DNA from: Nodosilinea sp. PGN35
Lineage (GTDB): Bacteria; Cyanobacteriota; Cyanobacteriia; Phormidesmidales; Phormidesmidaceae
DNA length: 64,000 nt
Assembly (NCBI RefSeq): GCF_029109325.1
Contig: NZ_JAQKQJ010000018.1
Coordinates: 186,001 to 250,000 of the forward strand
Reading direction: 5' to 3'
Under the pieces are notes generated by a model that saw only the letters and a list, made by a program, of their open reading frames with translations, ran no database searches and was not told where the DNA came from. Positions 34,643 through 43,828 of the stretch are shown here, in pieces; within the stretch, counting starts at the first letter, position 1, and the number at the start of each line of letters is the position of its first letter. Both the position numbers and the translations under genes were made by a program.

Positions 34643-36178
34643 CTATGCCCCTACTATAGCGGCTATTTGCTGGGGCACTGCCTGGGTGGTGTCGATCGTC
34701 TGTACCAGGGGCTGCTCTACCTCGGTAAAGGGCTCCATGTGCTGGCGGTGGAGCACCGTCACGGTGGCGTCAGCAATGTCCCCCGCGCGATCGCGCACCC
34801 GCTGCTCCAGCACTTCCGGGGGAGCTGTGCAGTGCAGAATGCTCAGGGGTAGCGCCACGGCCTGCACCCGCTCAATCGCGCTCTGGCGCAGGCGGTTGCG
34901 ATCGTACTTGGCATCGAGAATCACCGGGTACCCCGCCTGGGCCAGGGCAATGCCCAGGGTGAGGAGGCGATCGTAGGTTCTCTCCGTCATCGCTGGGGTG
35001 TACAGGCTGTCGTCCCCGCGCTGGTCGAGGGGCACCCCCGCCAGGTGTTTGCGCACCGCATCGCTGCGCAGGTGAATGGCCTGAATCTGACCGGCCAGCT
35101 GCCGGGCGGTGGTAGACTTGCCCGACCCCGACAGCCCGGCCATGAAGTAAACCGCACCCCGGCGGGGCTGGCACACCGACCAGGCCAGGCGGTAGTACCC
35201 AGCTGCCGTCTCGGTCGCCTTGCGCTTGGTCGCCTCATCCACCGACGGGTCGCCGAGCAAAAATGAGGTCACCTTGGCCCGCACGTAGGCCTGGCGGCTG
35301 ATGTACAGGGGCAGTAGCTGCACCCCTTCCCAGTCGCCAGTGCGCTCGATGTAGTGATTCAAAAACACTGTGGCCAGGGCGGCGCAGTCCTTCGACAGCA
35401 GATCCATCACCACAAAGCCCACGTCGTACATCACATCGACGTAGCGAAAGGGCTCGTTGAACTCGATGCAGTCAAATAGATAGAGTTGGTCGCGCCAGCG
35501 GCAAATATTGTTCAGGTGCAGGTCGCCGTGGCAGGCGCGAATCCAGTTTTGGGCCATCCGTCGCTCAAATAGGTCGGCGTGGGCGACAAAGAACTGATCG
35601 GTGTAGGCCTTGGTCTCGTCGAACTGGGCCTGGGTCTGAGGACCACCGATGTAGCCCAGGGTCTGCTCGTAGTTTTCGTCGAAGGCCTGGCGAATCTGCT
35701 CGACGGTGCCAAAGCTGCGAATGTGGTCATTGGTTTCGGCCCCCCGGTGAAAATCCGCCACCGCCACCGCCAGATCCTGCATTAGGGAATCGGTGAGTTC
35801 GCCGCGATCGTAGAGGGCGCTGAGCAGCGTATCTTGGGGAAACTGCACCATCTTGACGGCGTATTCTACGGGCGTACCGCTGCCCAGCTGATAGCTGTCT
35901 GCCGCTTGCCCGATGGTGACCACCTCCAGGTACAGCGGCCCGGCTCCCCGCTGGTTTAGCCGCAGTTCTTCCTGGCAGAAGTGGCGGCGCTTCTCTAGGG
36001 TGGAATAGTCCAAAAAGCCAAAGTTCACCGGCTTTTTCACCTTATAGGCGTAGTCGCCGGTCAGCAGCACGTAGGAGACGTGGGTTTGCAGCAGCCGCAC
36101 GGGTGCGGCCACCGGGTGGGGGTAAAACCCGGGCTCACACATTTGCTGAATTAAATCAGGAAGCGCAGAAACCGCCAT
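34643..36178 (-). CDS. Aminoglycoside phosphotransferase-like/P-loop kinase fusion
   Basis: 511 residues. The N-terminal part is a kinase-like APH domain (VLLTGDYAYKVKKPVNFGFLDYSTLEKRRHF, CHGDLHLNNICRWRDQLYLFDCIEF, YVDVMYDVGF with the Mg-binding Asp). The C-terminal part is a P-loop kinase with Walker A GLSGSGKSTTA, so it joins two phosphotransfer domains. This architecture is widespread and uncharacterised in bacteria. It lies downstream of rplY and its terminator, and starts ATG at 36178. Confidence 0.88.
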   Translation of the reverse strand: MAVSALPDLIQQMCEPGFYPHPVAAPVRLLQTHVSYVLLTGDYAYKVKKPVNFGFLDYSTLEKRRHFCQEELRLNQRGAGPLYLEVVTIGQAADSYQLGSGTPVEYAVKMVQFPQDTLLSALYDRGELTDSLMQDLAVAVADFHRGAETNDHIRSFGTVEQIRQAFDENYEQTLGYIGGPQTQAQFDETKAYTDQFFVAHADLFERRMAQNWIRACHGDLHLNNICRWRDQLYLFDCIEFNEPFRYVDVMYDVGFVVMDLLSKDCAALATVFLNHYIERTGDWEGVQLLPLYISRQAYVRAKVTSFLLGDPSVDEATKRKATETAAGYYRLAWSVCQPRRGAVYFMAGLSGSGKSTTARQLAGQIQAIHLRSDAVRKHLAGVPLDQRGDDSLYTPAMTERTYDRLLTLGIALAQAGYPVILDAKYDRNRLRQSAIERVQAVALPLSILHCTAPPEVLEQRVRDRAGDIADATVTVLHRQHMEPFTEVEQPLVQTIDTTQAVPQQIAAIVGA

Positions 36179-36221
36179 AGTCCACCTGTAAAAAAGCTAA
36201 AAAAGAGCTGATCAAAACGAA

Positions 36222-36252
36222 GCGGGGGCGGAGACCTCTTCCCCACCCCCGC
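36222..36252 (-). terminator. Rho-independent terminator of rplY
   Basis: On the minus strand a GCGGGGG stem pairs with CCCCCGC seven bases deep, followed by TTCGTTTTG. It lies 48 bases after the rplY stop. Confidence 0.55.
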
Positions 36253-36299
36253 GACAATGGCATAACCGCCCAGCGGCCCTGAGCCCAGGGCCAGACCGC

Positions 36300-36923
36300 C
36301 TACTCAGCCGCCAGCTGTTGTGCGGCAGCCTCAGTGGGGCTTTCCCCGTCGGCAGCGGGTTCGGCCATGCGACCCTGGAGCACGGTAGCAACGGTTTGGG
36401 CCTGGTCGCCTGCCACCACAGCTCCGGCGGGCAGCACCAGGTCAGCGACCGTGATCGAATCGCCCACGCCCAGGCCCGACACATCGACATCGATGGTTTC
36501 AGGAATATCGATCGCTTTACACTTGACGGTGACTTCGTTGACTTCGGTGTTGAGCACGCCACCGTCGTCTTTAACGCCCGTGGGCTCACCGATGAAGTTG
36601 AGGGCAACGCCCACTTCCACCGCGTCCTGCGCCTTAACCGCGAAGAAGCTGAGGTGGTAAAGCGAGTTTTTCCAGGGGTGCGACTGCACCTCCCGCAGCA
36701 GCGCCTTGCCGTTCCACGACAGGTCGGGAATTTGCAGATCGATCATGGTGTTGTTGACCGCTGCCTTGCGCAGCAGCATTTCAGCCGTGTGCTGATCGAC
36801 GGTCAGCGACACCGACTCGGTGCCCTTGTGCCCGTACAGCACGGCAGGCAGCAGCCCCTGGCGGCGCAGCGCGTTGGGCTTGGCCTTTGGATCGCGCGCT
36901 TTACACTCAATAGTCAGTTCCAT
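36300..36923 (-). CDS. rplY: 50S ribosomal protein L25 (Ctc type)
   Basis: 207 residues, the long L25/Ctc form that binds 5S rRNA. The N-terminal domain starts MELTIECKARDPKAKPNALRRQGLLPAVLYG and the C-terminal beta domain includes VDVSGLGVGDSITVADL and GVVLNTE-like blocks. An Ala/Glu-rich tail is typical. ATG at 36923 has a GGGGGG stretch upstream. It follows purA by 56 bases, so they may be co-transcribed. Confidence 0.93.
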   Translation of the reverse strand: MELTIECKARDPKAKPNALRRQGLLPAVLYGHKGTESVSLTVDQHTAEMLLRKAAVNNTMIDLQIPDLSWNGKALLREVQSHPWKNSLYHLSFFAVKAQDAVEVGVALNFIGEPTGVKDDGGVLNTEVNEVTVKCKAIDIPETIDVDVSGLGVGDSITVADLVLPAGAVVAGDQAQTVATVLQGRMAEPAADGESPTEAAAQQLAAE

Positions 36924-36979
36924 GGAAAATCCCCCCGTTGATAACTCATTCAAAAAGACAAACGTAACGCCCCCAGGCT

Positions 36980-38314
36980 TTAGGCCACCTGGGGTTCACC
37001 ATTCTCGTAGAGCAGCGCCCGCTTTGGCCCGTGGATCGGGTCTTCGACGATAATGGTCTGGTCGCGGCTGGCCCCCAGCGACACGATCGCGATCGGCACC
37101 TCCATCAGCTCCGCCAAAAACTTGAGGTAGTCGAGAGCGGCCTTGGGCAGGTCACTGAGCGATCGGCAGTGGTCGGTGGACTGCTTCCAGCCGGGCATGG
37201 TCTTGTAGATCGGCTTGCAGCGGCTAAAGGCGTCGGCACTGGCCGGTAGCTCCTCGCAGCGCTCCCCGTCTAGCTCGTAGGCCACGCACACCTCGATCTC
37301 GTCCACATCGTCGAGCACGTCGAGCTTGGTGATGGCCAGGCAGTCGAGGCCATTGATGCGGACGGCGTAGCGGCCAATCACGGCATCGAACCAGCCGCAG
37401 CGACGACGACGGCCCGTGGTGGTGCCAAACTCAGCGCCGCGATCGCAGAGCAGCTCCCCCACCCCACAGGTCAGCTCGGTGGGGAAGGGGCCTTCACCCA
37501 CCCGCGTGGTGTAGGCCTTGGCCACCCCGATGACGCGATCGATCACCGTGGGGCCAATGCCGGTGCCAATGCAGGCTCCCCCCGCTACCGGGTTGGAGGA
37601 GGTGACGTAGGGGTAGGTACCGTGGTCGAGGTCGAGCAGGGTGCCCTGAGCCCCCTCAAACAGCACGTTTTTGCGCTGGCGAATGGCCTGGTAGACGTGG
37701 AGCGAGCTGTCGATAATGTGGGGCCGCAGCCGCTCGGCGTACTCAATGTATTCGTCGATGACAGCGGCGGGATCGAGCGGCTCGAGATCGTAGAGTTTTT
37801 CGAGAATGCCGTTTTTATACTGAATCGTCCACTCCAGCTGCTTGCGCAGGCGGGCATAGTCCATCAGATCGATGATGCGAATGCCGATGCGCTCCGACTT
37901 GTCGGCGTAGGTGGGGCCGATGCCCCGCTTGGTGGTACCGATTTTGTGGTTGCCCCGCCGCTCCTCCGCCGCCTGATCGATCAGGCGATGGTAGGGCATG
38001 GTGACGTGGGCGGCGTTGGAGATGAACAGGTTTTTAGTCGAAATTCCTAGCTCGACCAGCTTGTCGAGTTCGCCAATCAGCGCCTTGGGGTCGATAACGG
38101 TGCCGCTGCCAATCACGCACTCGGTATCGGGGTAGAGAATGCCGGAGGGAATCAGGTGCAGCTTGAAGGTTTGGTCTTTAACCACGACGGTGTGACCCGC
38201 GTTGACACCGCCCTGGTAGCGCACCACCACATCCGCCGAGCGACTCAGCAGATCGGTAATTTTGCCCTTACCTTCGTCGCCCCACTGGGCTCCAATCACT
38301 ACAACGTTTGCCAA
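36980..38314 (-). CDS. purA: Adenylosuccinate synthetase
   Basis: 444 residues. It joins IMP and aspartate using GTP in the first step of AMP synthesis. The P-loop GAQWGDEGKGK, RYQGGVNAGHTVV, GTTKRGIGPTYADKSERIGIR and GRRRRCGWFDAV are all present. The start codon is TTG at 38314: an in-frame stop lies 18 bases upstream and no ATG exists near the required N-terminus ANVVVIGAQWGDEG. It is divergent from the adenosine-deaminase-like gene. Confidence 0.96.
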   Translation of the reverse strand: MANVVVIGAQWGDEGKGKITDLLSRSADVVVRYQGGVNAGHTVVVKDQTFKLHLIPSGILYPDTECVIGSGTVIDPKALIGELDKLVELGISTKNLFISNAAHVTMPYHRLIDQAAEERRGNHKIGTTKRGIGPTYADKSERIGIRIIDLMDYARLRKQLEWTIQYKNGILEKLYDLEPLDPAAVIDEYIEYAERLRPHIIDSSLHVYQAIRQRKNVLFEGAQGTLLDLDHGTYPYVTSSNPVAGGACIGTGIGPTVIDRVIGVAKAYTTRVGEGPFPTELTCGVGELLCDRGAEFGTTTGRRRRCGWFDAVIGRYAVRINGLDCLAITKLDVLDDVDEIEVCVAYELDGERCEELPASADAFSRCKPIYKTMPGWKQSTDHCRSLSDLPKAALDYLKFLAELMEVPIAIVSLGASRDQTIIVEDPIHGPKRALLYENGEPQVA

Positions 38315-38618
38315 GGGAATTCAGGCCCTAAAGTTCACACAAATTCCCATTATCACTAGGCAAATGTCATTGTGTCAACTTCTCTTCCCTGGCCCCTCAG
38401 CGGCCTGAGGACGCGGCGATTCACCCCAACGCCTTGATTCTCAGCAAATTAAAAGAGTTTAACTTTATACCCAATGAGTGAAATATGCGATAGAACAAAG
38501 GCATACTCCATTTACATTTCTTTAGGTTTCCTACGGATTTGTTGGGGGTCGAGGTTTAACTCAAGGGATCATCGCGGGCTCAGCCCACCCTAAAAACTTA
38601 GCTAAGGCGGAGGTTGCC
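38315..38618. other. Shared promoter region, purA and deaminase-like gene
   Basis: 304 bases between divergent starts. The segment at about 38440-38530 is AT-rich and likely holds the promoters. I see no riboswitch fold or repeat. Confidence 0.4.
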
Positions 38619-39674
38619 GTGAGTCTATATGCTGAACTACACCGCCACCTGGGCGGTTCTGTAGTGCCCCGAGTGCTGTGGCGCTATTTTGAGCGCAATC
38701 GTCCTGACCTCTCGGGCCAGTTTGCCGACTATCCAGCGTTTGAGCAGTTTTACACCCGGCCTCGCAATACCCTGGCCGAGTACCTGGAGCTGCACACTCT
38801 TGTTGAGAGTGTGCAGACCCACGAGGCGCTGCCCTACTTTATCTATCGCCTGATTCGCGGGGCCTACATTTTTGAGAACCTGGCCTACCTGGAGCTGCGC
38901 TATACCCCCTACCTGCGCACCCCCGAGCACCTGCCCCAAAACCAGCGGATTGAGGCTATGGCCGAAATTGTGGAGATTGTGGGGCGGGCCAGCCAGCAGC
39001 CTGAGTACCCTATTGTCACTAAGCAGATTCTCTGTATGCACTCGCGGCTGCCCCAGGCGGTGAATCAGGCGATTGTGGAGTTGGCGGGGCAATACCCGCA
39101 GTACGTGTGTGCGGTGGATGTGGCGGGCGGTGACGCGAAGTACGGCGATCGCATTGACGAGTTTACCCAGCTCTACCAGCGCGCCCAAGACCTGGGTCTC
39201 AAGACCACCGGCCACCTCTACGAAACCACCGAAGGCGACCACCCGGCGCTGCTGCCCTACCTGATGCGGATTGGCCACGGCATTCAGATTCCCCTGCGGT
39301 ATCCGGAGCTGCTGCCCGAGGTGGCCGCCCGAGGCCAGTGCCTGGAGGTGTGCCCCACCACTTATCTCAAGACCGGCACGTTGGACGAAATTCACCAGCT
39401 CAAGGTAGTGTTCGATCGCTGCTTTGAGGCCGGGGTCGATATCGCCATCTGCACCGACAACGCCGGGCTGCACAACGTGCGGCTGCCCTTTGAGTACGAA
39501 AACCTGCTCACCCACGACGTGATCGGCTTTGAGGAGCTGCAAGCCTGCCAGGAGGCGGCCTTTCGCCACGCCTTTGCCTGGCCCCACAGCCAGCCTCCCA
39601 CTACGCTGCTGACCGGTATGCTGCAAGTGCCATCGGTGAGCACCGTCCCCGCTAGGGAGTTAACCAAGCGGTAA
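38619..39674 (+). CDS. Adenosine deaminase-like amidohydrolase
   Basis: 351 residues, GTG start with GGAGG eight bases upstream. The metal-binding HRH (AELHRHLGGSVV), the HGIQIP strand and the C-terminal ICTDNAGLHN block show the amidohydrolase fold of adenosine deaminases. However the usual HxHLDG reads HRHLGGS and the catalytic TVHAGE region reads TTGHLYETTEG, so the substrate may differ from adenosine. It is divergent from purA, which fits purine metabolism. Confidence 0.75.
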   Translation: MSLYAELHRHLGGSVVPRVLWRYFERNRPDLSGQFADYPAFEQFYTRPRNTLAEYLELHTLVESVQTHEALPYFIYRLIRGAYIFENLAYLELRYTPYLRTPEHLPQNQRIEAMAEIVEIVGRASQQPEYPIVTKQILCMHSRLPQAVNQAIVELAGQYPQYVCAVDVAGGDAKYGDRIDEFTQLYQRAQDLGLKTTGHLYETTEGDHPALLPYLMRIGHGIQIPLRYPELLPEVAARGQCLEVCPTTYLKTGTLDEIHQLKVVFDRCFEAGVDIAICTDNAGLHNVRLPFEYENLLTHDVIGFEELQACQEAAFRHAFAWPHSQPPTTLLTGMLQVPSVSTVPARELTKR

Positions 39675-39794
39675 TCGCTGTCTCAACAAACCTGCTCTAA
39701 ACTGAGAATGCACCACATTTGATCGCGGCTTTGACGATGCCGCTGGTGCTGGGAAGACCGGTTTGCAACACCGTTCAGTAGCGAGGCTAGGGTA

Positions 39795-40691
39795 GTGCCA
39801 CCTCGACTTTTATCCACGACTGGCCAGGTGGAGAGCCTATTTACGGCCCTGCCGCTGCTGGCGACCCAGGGCTTTTGCTGGCATGGTGCCTACGTAGACT
39901 GTCGCTGGGAACCCCCTGGAGCCATTGAGGAAGAGGTGTCTACCCCCTGGCACAGCGTGGTGTTGTTTACGCAGTTTGCTGGATCAGACCCGGCCCTGGC
40001 GGAGCGCTCGATCGATGGACGGTTCAAGGTGGAGCGGGTGCATCCAGGGGATATTTTGGTGTTGCCCGCTGGGGTGGGGCAGCGATCGCGCTGGAACGTT
40101 CCCGGCGAATTTATGAACCTGGTGTTTGAGACGGCGGCTCTGGGGCGATCGCTCGACGAAGCGGCTGACGACACCACCTTTGAGCTTATGCCTCACTTTG
40201 CCACCCAAGACCTTTTGGTGTTGCAGCTAGGGTTAGCCCTCCGGCGGGTGCTCCAGGGTGGTGGCGATCGTCTCTATGCCGAATCGCTGATCACTGCGCT
40301 GGCTGTACATCTGCTGCAAACCTATGCCACCCGCAGGCCAGAGATCAAAACCTACGGCGGCGGCCTGGCCCGGCCCCAGCTAGAGCGGGTGGTGGACTAC
40401 ATTCACAGTCACTTAGATGCCCCCTTGAGCCTGGAAACCCTGGCCGCCCTGGCTGGGATGAGCGCCCACTACTTTGCTCAACTGTTTAAGCAGTCCACCG
40501 GGGTCGCGCCCCACCAGTATGTGATTCGCTGCCGGGTCGAGCGGGCCAAGGCGCTGCTGGCTCAGCCCCACCTGGCCATTGCCGATATTGCCTACCGAGT
40601 GGGCTTTGCCCACCAGAGCCACCTCAACCGTCACTTTAAGCGACTGGTGGGGACGACCCCTGGCCAGTGGCGACAGGCCATTCGTTCCTAG
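39795..40691 (+). CDS. AraC-family transcriptional regulator
   Basis: 298 residues, GTG start. The C-terminal 100 residues are an AraC/XylS double HTH: LSLETLAALAGMSAHYFAQLFKQSTGVAPHQYV, RVERAKALLAQPHLAIADIAYRVGFAHQSHLNRHFKRLVGTTPGQWR. The N-terminal half is a cupin-like sensor whose ligand is unknown. No obvious target lies beside it except ndhH, and linkage is not shown. Confidence 0.92.
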   Translation: MPPRLLSTTGQVESLFTALPLLATQGFCWHGAYVDCRWEPPGAIEEEVSTPWHSVVLFTQFAGSDPALAERSIDGRFKVERVHPGDILVLPAGVGQRSRWNVPGEFMNLVFETAALGRSLDEAADDTTFELMPHFATQDLLVLQLGLALRRVLQGGGDRLYAESLITALAVHLLQTYATRRPEIKTYGGGLARPQLERVVDYIHSHLDAPLSLETLAALAGMSAHYFAQLFKQSTGVAPHQYVIRCRVERAKALLAQPHLAIADIAYRVGFAHQSHLNRHFKRLVGTTPGQWRQAIRS

Positions 40692-40825
40692 GGCTGCTCT
40701 ATTGTGAGGCTCAAGCCTAGATTCGGGCGATCGGAGGTTTGTGCAACGGAGCGGAAGAACTTGCAAGACAGAGCGCGATCGCCCTCGCGATACTAAAACC
40801 ACGCGCTCTGACTGGAGAAATGCCC

Positions 40826-42010
40826 ATGGTGCTGCTTGAAACTCGCACTGAACCCATGGTGGTCAACTTCGGCCCCCACCATCCCTCCATGCACGGCTGC
40901 TTTCGGATTATGGTCACCCTCGACGGCGAAGATGTGATCGACTGCGAACCCGTGATCGGCTACCTGCATCGCGGTATGGAAAAAATTGCCGAGAGCCGCA
41001 CTTCGACCATGTTCATCCCCTACACCAGCCGGTGGGACTACTACGGTGGCCTGTTCAACGAGGCCGTCACCGTCAACGCCGTCGAAAAGCTGGCGGATAT
41101 TGAGGTGCCCCGGCGGGCCAGCTACATTCGCGTAATTTTGCTGGAGCTGACCCGCCTGGTCAATCACCTGCTGTGGGTCGGCCCCTTTGTGATGGATATG
41201 GGGGCGCAGACGCTGTTTTTCTATTCGCTGCGCGATCGCGAACCCATTCTCGATTTATTTGAGGCGGTGAGCGGCTACCGCATGGTCAACCACAACTACT
41301 TTCGCGTAGGGGGCGTGGCTGCCGACCTGCCCTACGGCTGGACTGAGAAATGTCAAGATTTTGTCGATTACCTGACCCCCAAACTCGACGAGTACGAGCG
41401 TCTGGTCACCGACAACCCGGTGTTTCGCCGCCGCTGCGAAGGGCTGGGCGTCGTCACCCGCGACCAGGCCATTAGCTGGGGTTGCTCTGGCCCCATGCTG
41501 CGGGCCTCCGGCGTGCAGTGGGATCTGCGCAAGGTTGACCACTACGAGTGCTACGACGACTTTGACTGGCGGGTAGCCTGGCAACTTGAGGGCGACTGCC
41601 TGGCCCGCTACCGGGTGCGCCTAGAGGAAATGCGCGAGTCGCTCAAAATCATTCAGCAGGCCCTCGATGGGCTGCCGGGCGGCCCCTGGGAAACCCTTGA
41701 GGCCAAGCGCCTAGCCGAAGGGCCAAAGTCGCCCTGGGATGGCTTCGACTACCAGTTCATCGCCAAAAAAATTGCCCCCACCTTCAAAATCCCTGCCGGG
41801 GAGCACTACGTGCGGGTGGAGTCGGGGCGGGGCGAGCTGGGCATTTTTTTGATCGGCAGCGATAGCCCGATGCCGTGGCGATGGAAGATTCGCCCTGCGG
41901 ACTTCAACAATTTGCAGCTACTACCCTACTTGCTCAAAGGCCAGAAGGTGGCGGATATTTTTGTGATTCTCGGCAGCATTGACGTGGTCATGGGATCAGT
42001 AGATCGGTAG
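40826..42010 (+). CDS. ndhH: NAD(P)H-quinone oxidoreductase subunit H
   Basis: 394 residues, exactly the usual length for cyanobacterial NdhH, part of the NDH-1 peripheral arm on the thylakoid membrane, used in respiration and cyclic electron flow. Characteristic stretches are TEPMVVNFGPHHPSMHGC, EPVIGYLHRGMEKIAESR and the C-terminal IFVILGSIDVVMGSVDR. ATG at 40826 has GGAG eight bases upstream; the ATG six bases before it is too close to that site. No other ndh gene is beside it. Confidence 0.97.
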   Translation: MVLLETRTEPMVVNFGPHHPSMHGCFRIMVTLDGEDVIDCEPVIGYLHRGMEKIAESRTSTMFIPYTSRWDYYGGLFNEAVTVNAVEKLADIEVPRRASYIRVILLELTRLVNHLLWVGPFVMDMGAQTLFFYSLRDREPILDLFEAVSGYRMVNHNYFRVGGVAADLPYGWTEKCQDFVDYLTPKLDEYERLVTDNPVFRRRCEGLGVVTRDQAISWGCSGPMLRASGVQWDLRKVDHYECYDDFDWRVAWQLEGDCLARYRVRLEEMRESLKIIQQALDGLPGGPWETLEAKRLAEGPKSPWDGFDYQFIAKKIAPTFKIPAGEHYVRVESGRGELGIFLIGSDSPMPWRWKIRPADFNNLQLLPYLLKGQKVADIFVILGSIDVVMGSVDR

Positions 42011-42068
42011 GTCACCAGGGCTAGAGCAACACTGGTGCTGGCGCGGGGTCGATCGCCTGGCCATAGCA

Positions 42069-42102
42069 AACAGGGTTCAGACATCTCTGCCTGAACCCTG
42101 TT
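42069..42102. terminator. Bidirectional terminator hairpin
   Basis: AACAGGGTTCAG at 42069-42080 pairs perfectly over 12 bases with CTGAACCCTGTT at 42091-42102, loop of 10 bases. It lies between the convergent ndhH and RNA-binding protein genes. Confidence 0.75.
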
Positions 42103-42149
42103 CACTGCTTAACTAGGCTTAGTCTGGGCGATTAAGCCTAGAGGCTGAC

Positions 42150-42470
42150 TTAGTAGCCGCCGCGGGAAAAGCTGTCGCCACCGCCACGACGACCGCCGCC
42201 GCCAAAGGAACCGCCGCCGCTGCGATTTTCGCGAGGCTTGGCCTTGTTGACTTTGAGGTCGCGACCCATCCACTCTGCGCCGTCTAGGGCTTCAATGGCG
42301 GCGTCCTCCTCAGCGTCGGCAGACATTTCTACAAAGGCGAAGCCGCGCATGCGCCCGGTTTCGCGATCGGTGGGAAGCTGCACCCGCTTTACAGACCCGT
42401 ACTCTGCGAATACAGAGGTCAGGTCTTCGCTGGTAGCGTCATAGGACAGGTTGCCTACGTAGATTGACAT
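42150..42470 (-). CDS. RRM-type glycine-rich RNA-binding protein
   Basis: 106 residues: one RNA recognition motif with RNP2 IYVGNLSY and RNP1 RGFAFVEM, then a Gly/Arg-rich tail. These Rbp proteins in cyanobacteria bind RNA and are often cold-induced. The ATG at 42470 is preceded by a long leader, and the upstream frame is not conserved. The leader fits post-transcriptional control, as described for rbp genes, but that is inference. Confidence 0.94.
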   Translation of the reverse strand: MSIYVGNLSYDATSEDLTSVFAEYGSVKRVQLPTDRETGRMRGFAFVEMSADAEEDAAIEALDGAEWMGRDLKVNKAKPRENRSGGGSFGGGGRRGGGDSFSRGGY

Positions 42471-42868
42471 AGCTTGTCTCCAAAAATTAAAGAACGTGCA
42501 GAGCAAAATTTCGGAGAGAAGTCTGTCAATGGAAAAACGGAAAAACTCGTTAGTACTAGAAACAAATGCTGCTAACCGATCTCTATATCTCTGGGGATAC
42601 CCTAGCACGTTTAAAAAGTTGGTGGAGCCCTTGGACAACAAATCGCTGGATAAAGCTAGCGGTGGATTGGCAAACCCCGGCCCGCAGTACATCTAGCGTT
42701 GTGTTTGTAAAGTTTTGTGTTTTTTGGGCGGCGGTGACCCTGAGCAAATTCCTGGGTCGGCCTGTTTTGGCCGCCTTGGTTCCCGTCCGGGGACAAGGGC
42801 AATTGATGATCGCCGGTTTCCCCTTGCCACCCCCGTGGGAGAATGGGCCTTTAAGCTGAGATTTTCCT
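42471..42868. other. Divergent leader region, rbp and thioredoxin
   Basis: 398 bases. The part next to the RNA-binding gene is AT-rich and probably an untranslated leader. No protein gene is supported here; short frames in it lack family features. Confidence 0.4.
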
Positions 42869-43192
42869 ATGCCTGCTGCCTACATTGAAAACGAAACCGA
42901 GTTTGATACGCTTTTGAGTGCGGAGACCCTGCTGGTGGTCGATTGCACCGCAGCCTGGTGCGGCCCCTGCAAGCTGGTGGCCCCGCTGATGGATCAGCTG
43001 GCTGACGAGTACGGCGATCGCGCTAAAGTCTTTAAGCTCGATCTCGACGCCAACCAGGCTGTGGCCAAACGCTACGGCATTCGCAGCATTCCGGCGGTGA
43101 TGTTCTTTCAGCAGGGCGACGTGGCTGAAACCCTGGTAGGGGTGAAAAAGTATGAGGAGTACACCGACACCCTGGGCAAATACCTGAGCTAA
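42869..43192 (+). CDS. trxA: Thioredoxin
   Basis: 107 residues with the active site WCGPC (W30-C34) and the cis-Pro SIPAV. Cytoplasmic disulfide reductant. The length and single domain are typical. ATG at 42869. The exact Trx type (m, x, y) is not assigned. Confidence 0.96.
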   Translation: MPAAYIENETEFDTLLSAETLLVVDCTAAWCGPCKLVAPLMDQLADEYGDRAKVFKLDLDANQAVAKRYGIRSIPAVMFFQQGDVAETLVGVKKYEEYTDTLGKYLS

Positions 43193-43310
43193 GACTTGAT
43201 GGTACAGATGTAGCGATCTTGATCTTAATTAGGGGCTTCGTCAGGTGCTGTGTTTCAGATGCCAGGGATCTTTGGTGGATTAATGCCCTGTTTCTGACTA
43301 AGGAGCTGAG

Positions 43311-43667
43311 ATGCAGCATTTGATTGAACTTGAGCGGCAGGGATGGCAGGCTCTTTCTCAGGAGGGGGACGCTGGGCTGCGGTTTTACGGCAATATCCTC
43401 CACGATGAAGCGGTGATGATGTTTCCGGGTGGCATGGTGCTGCGGGGAAAGGCGCAGATTTTAGAGGGTTTGGCGGCTCAGCCGTGGCAGTCGTTTCATC
43501 TAGATGATCCTCGGGTGATTTCTCTGTCAGCGGAGGCGGGAGCTGTGATCTACAAAGTCAGTGCCCGGCGGGCAGGCCATACCCCCTACGTTGCTCTGGT
43601 GAGTAGCACCTATGTGCTTCGCGATGGCGAGTTCAGGCTAGTGCTGCATCAGCAAACCCCGGTCTGA
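43311..43667 (+). CDS. NTF2-like/SnoaL-like small protein
   Basis: 118 residues with the DUF4440/NTF2-like cone fold pattern: LIELERQGWQALSQEGDAGLRFYGNILHDEAVMMFPGGMVLRGKAQILEGL and the strand YVLRDGEFRLVLHQQTPV. Function unknown. ATG at 43311, single gene. Confidence 0.8.
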   Translation: MQHLIELERQGWQALSQEGDAGLRFYGNILHDEAVMMFPGGMVLRGKAQILEGLAAQPWQSFHLDDPRVISLSAEAGAVIYKVSARRAGHTPYVALVSSTYVLRDGEFRLVLHQQTPV

Positions 43668-43828
43668 AGGTGTAACGGGAGAGTGTGATCGAGGTTAAGG
43701 GCAGTCATAGTCAGGCCTGAGCGCATACTCCATTATGAAGCATCCCTAGGGGGCCAAAGATCTAGGCAGAACGCCCACACCCCCGTAGACTGGGGACAGC
43801 CGATTGAACCAACAGCAGGGCGGGCGAT

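Noticed and set aside
38637..39626. 329-residue reading frame antisense to the deaminase-like gene
   Set aside because: Low-complexity Leu/Val/Gly-rich product without motifs; shadow of a real gene.
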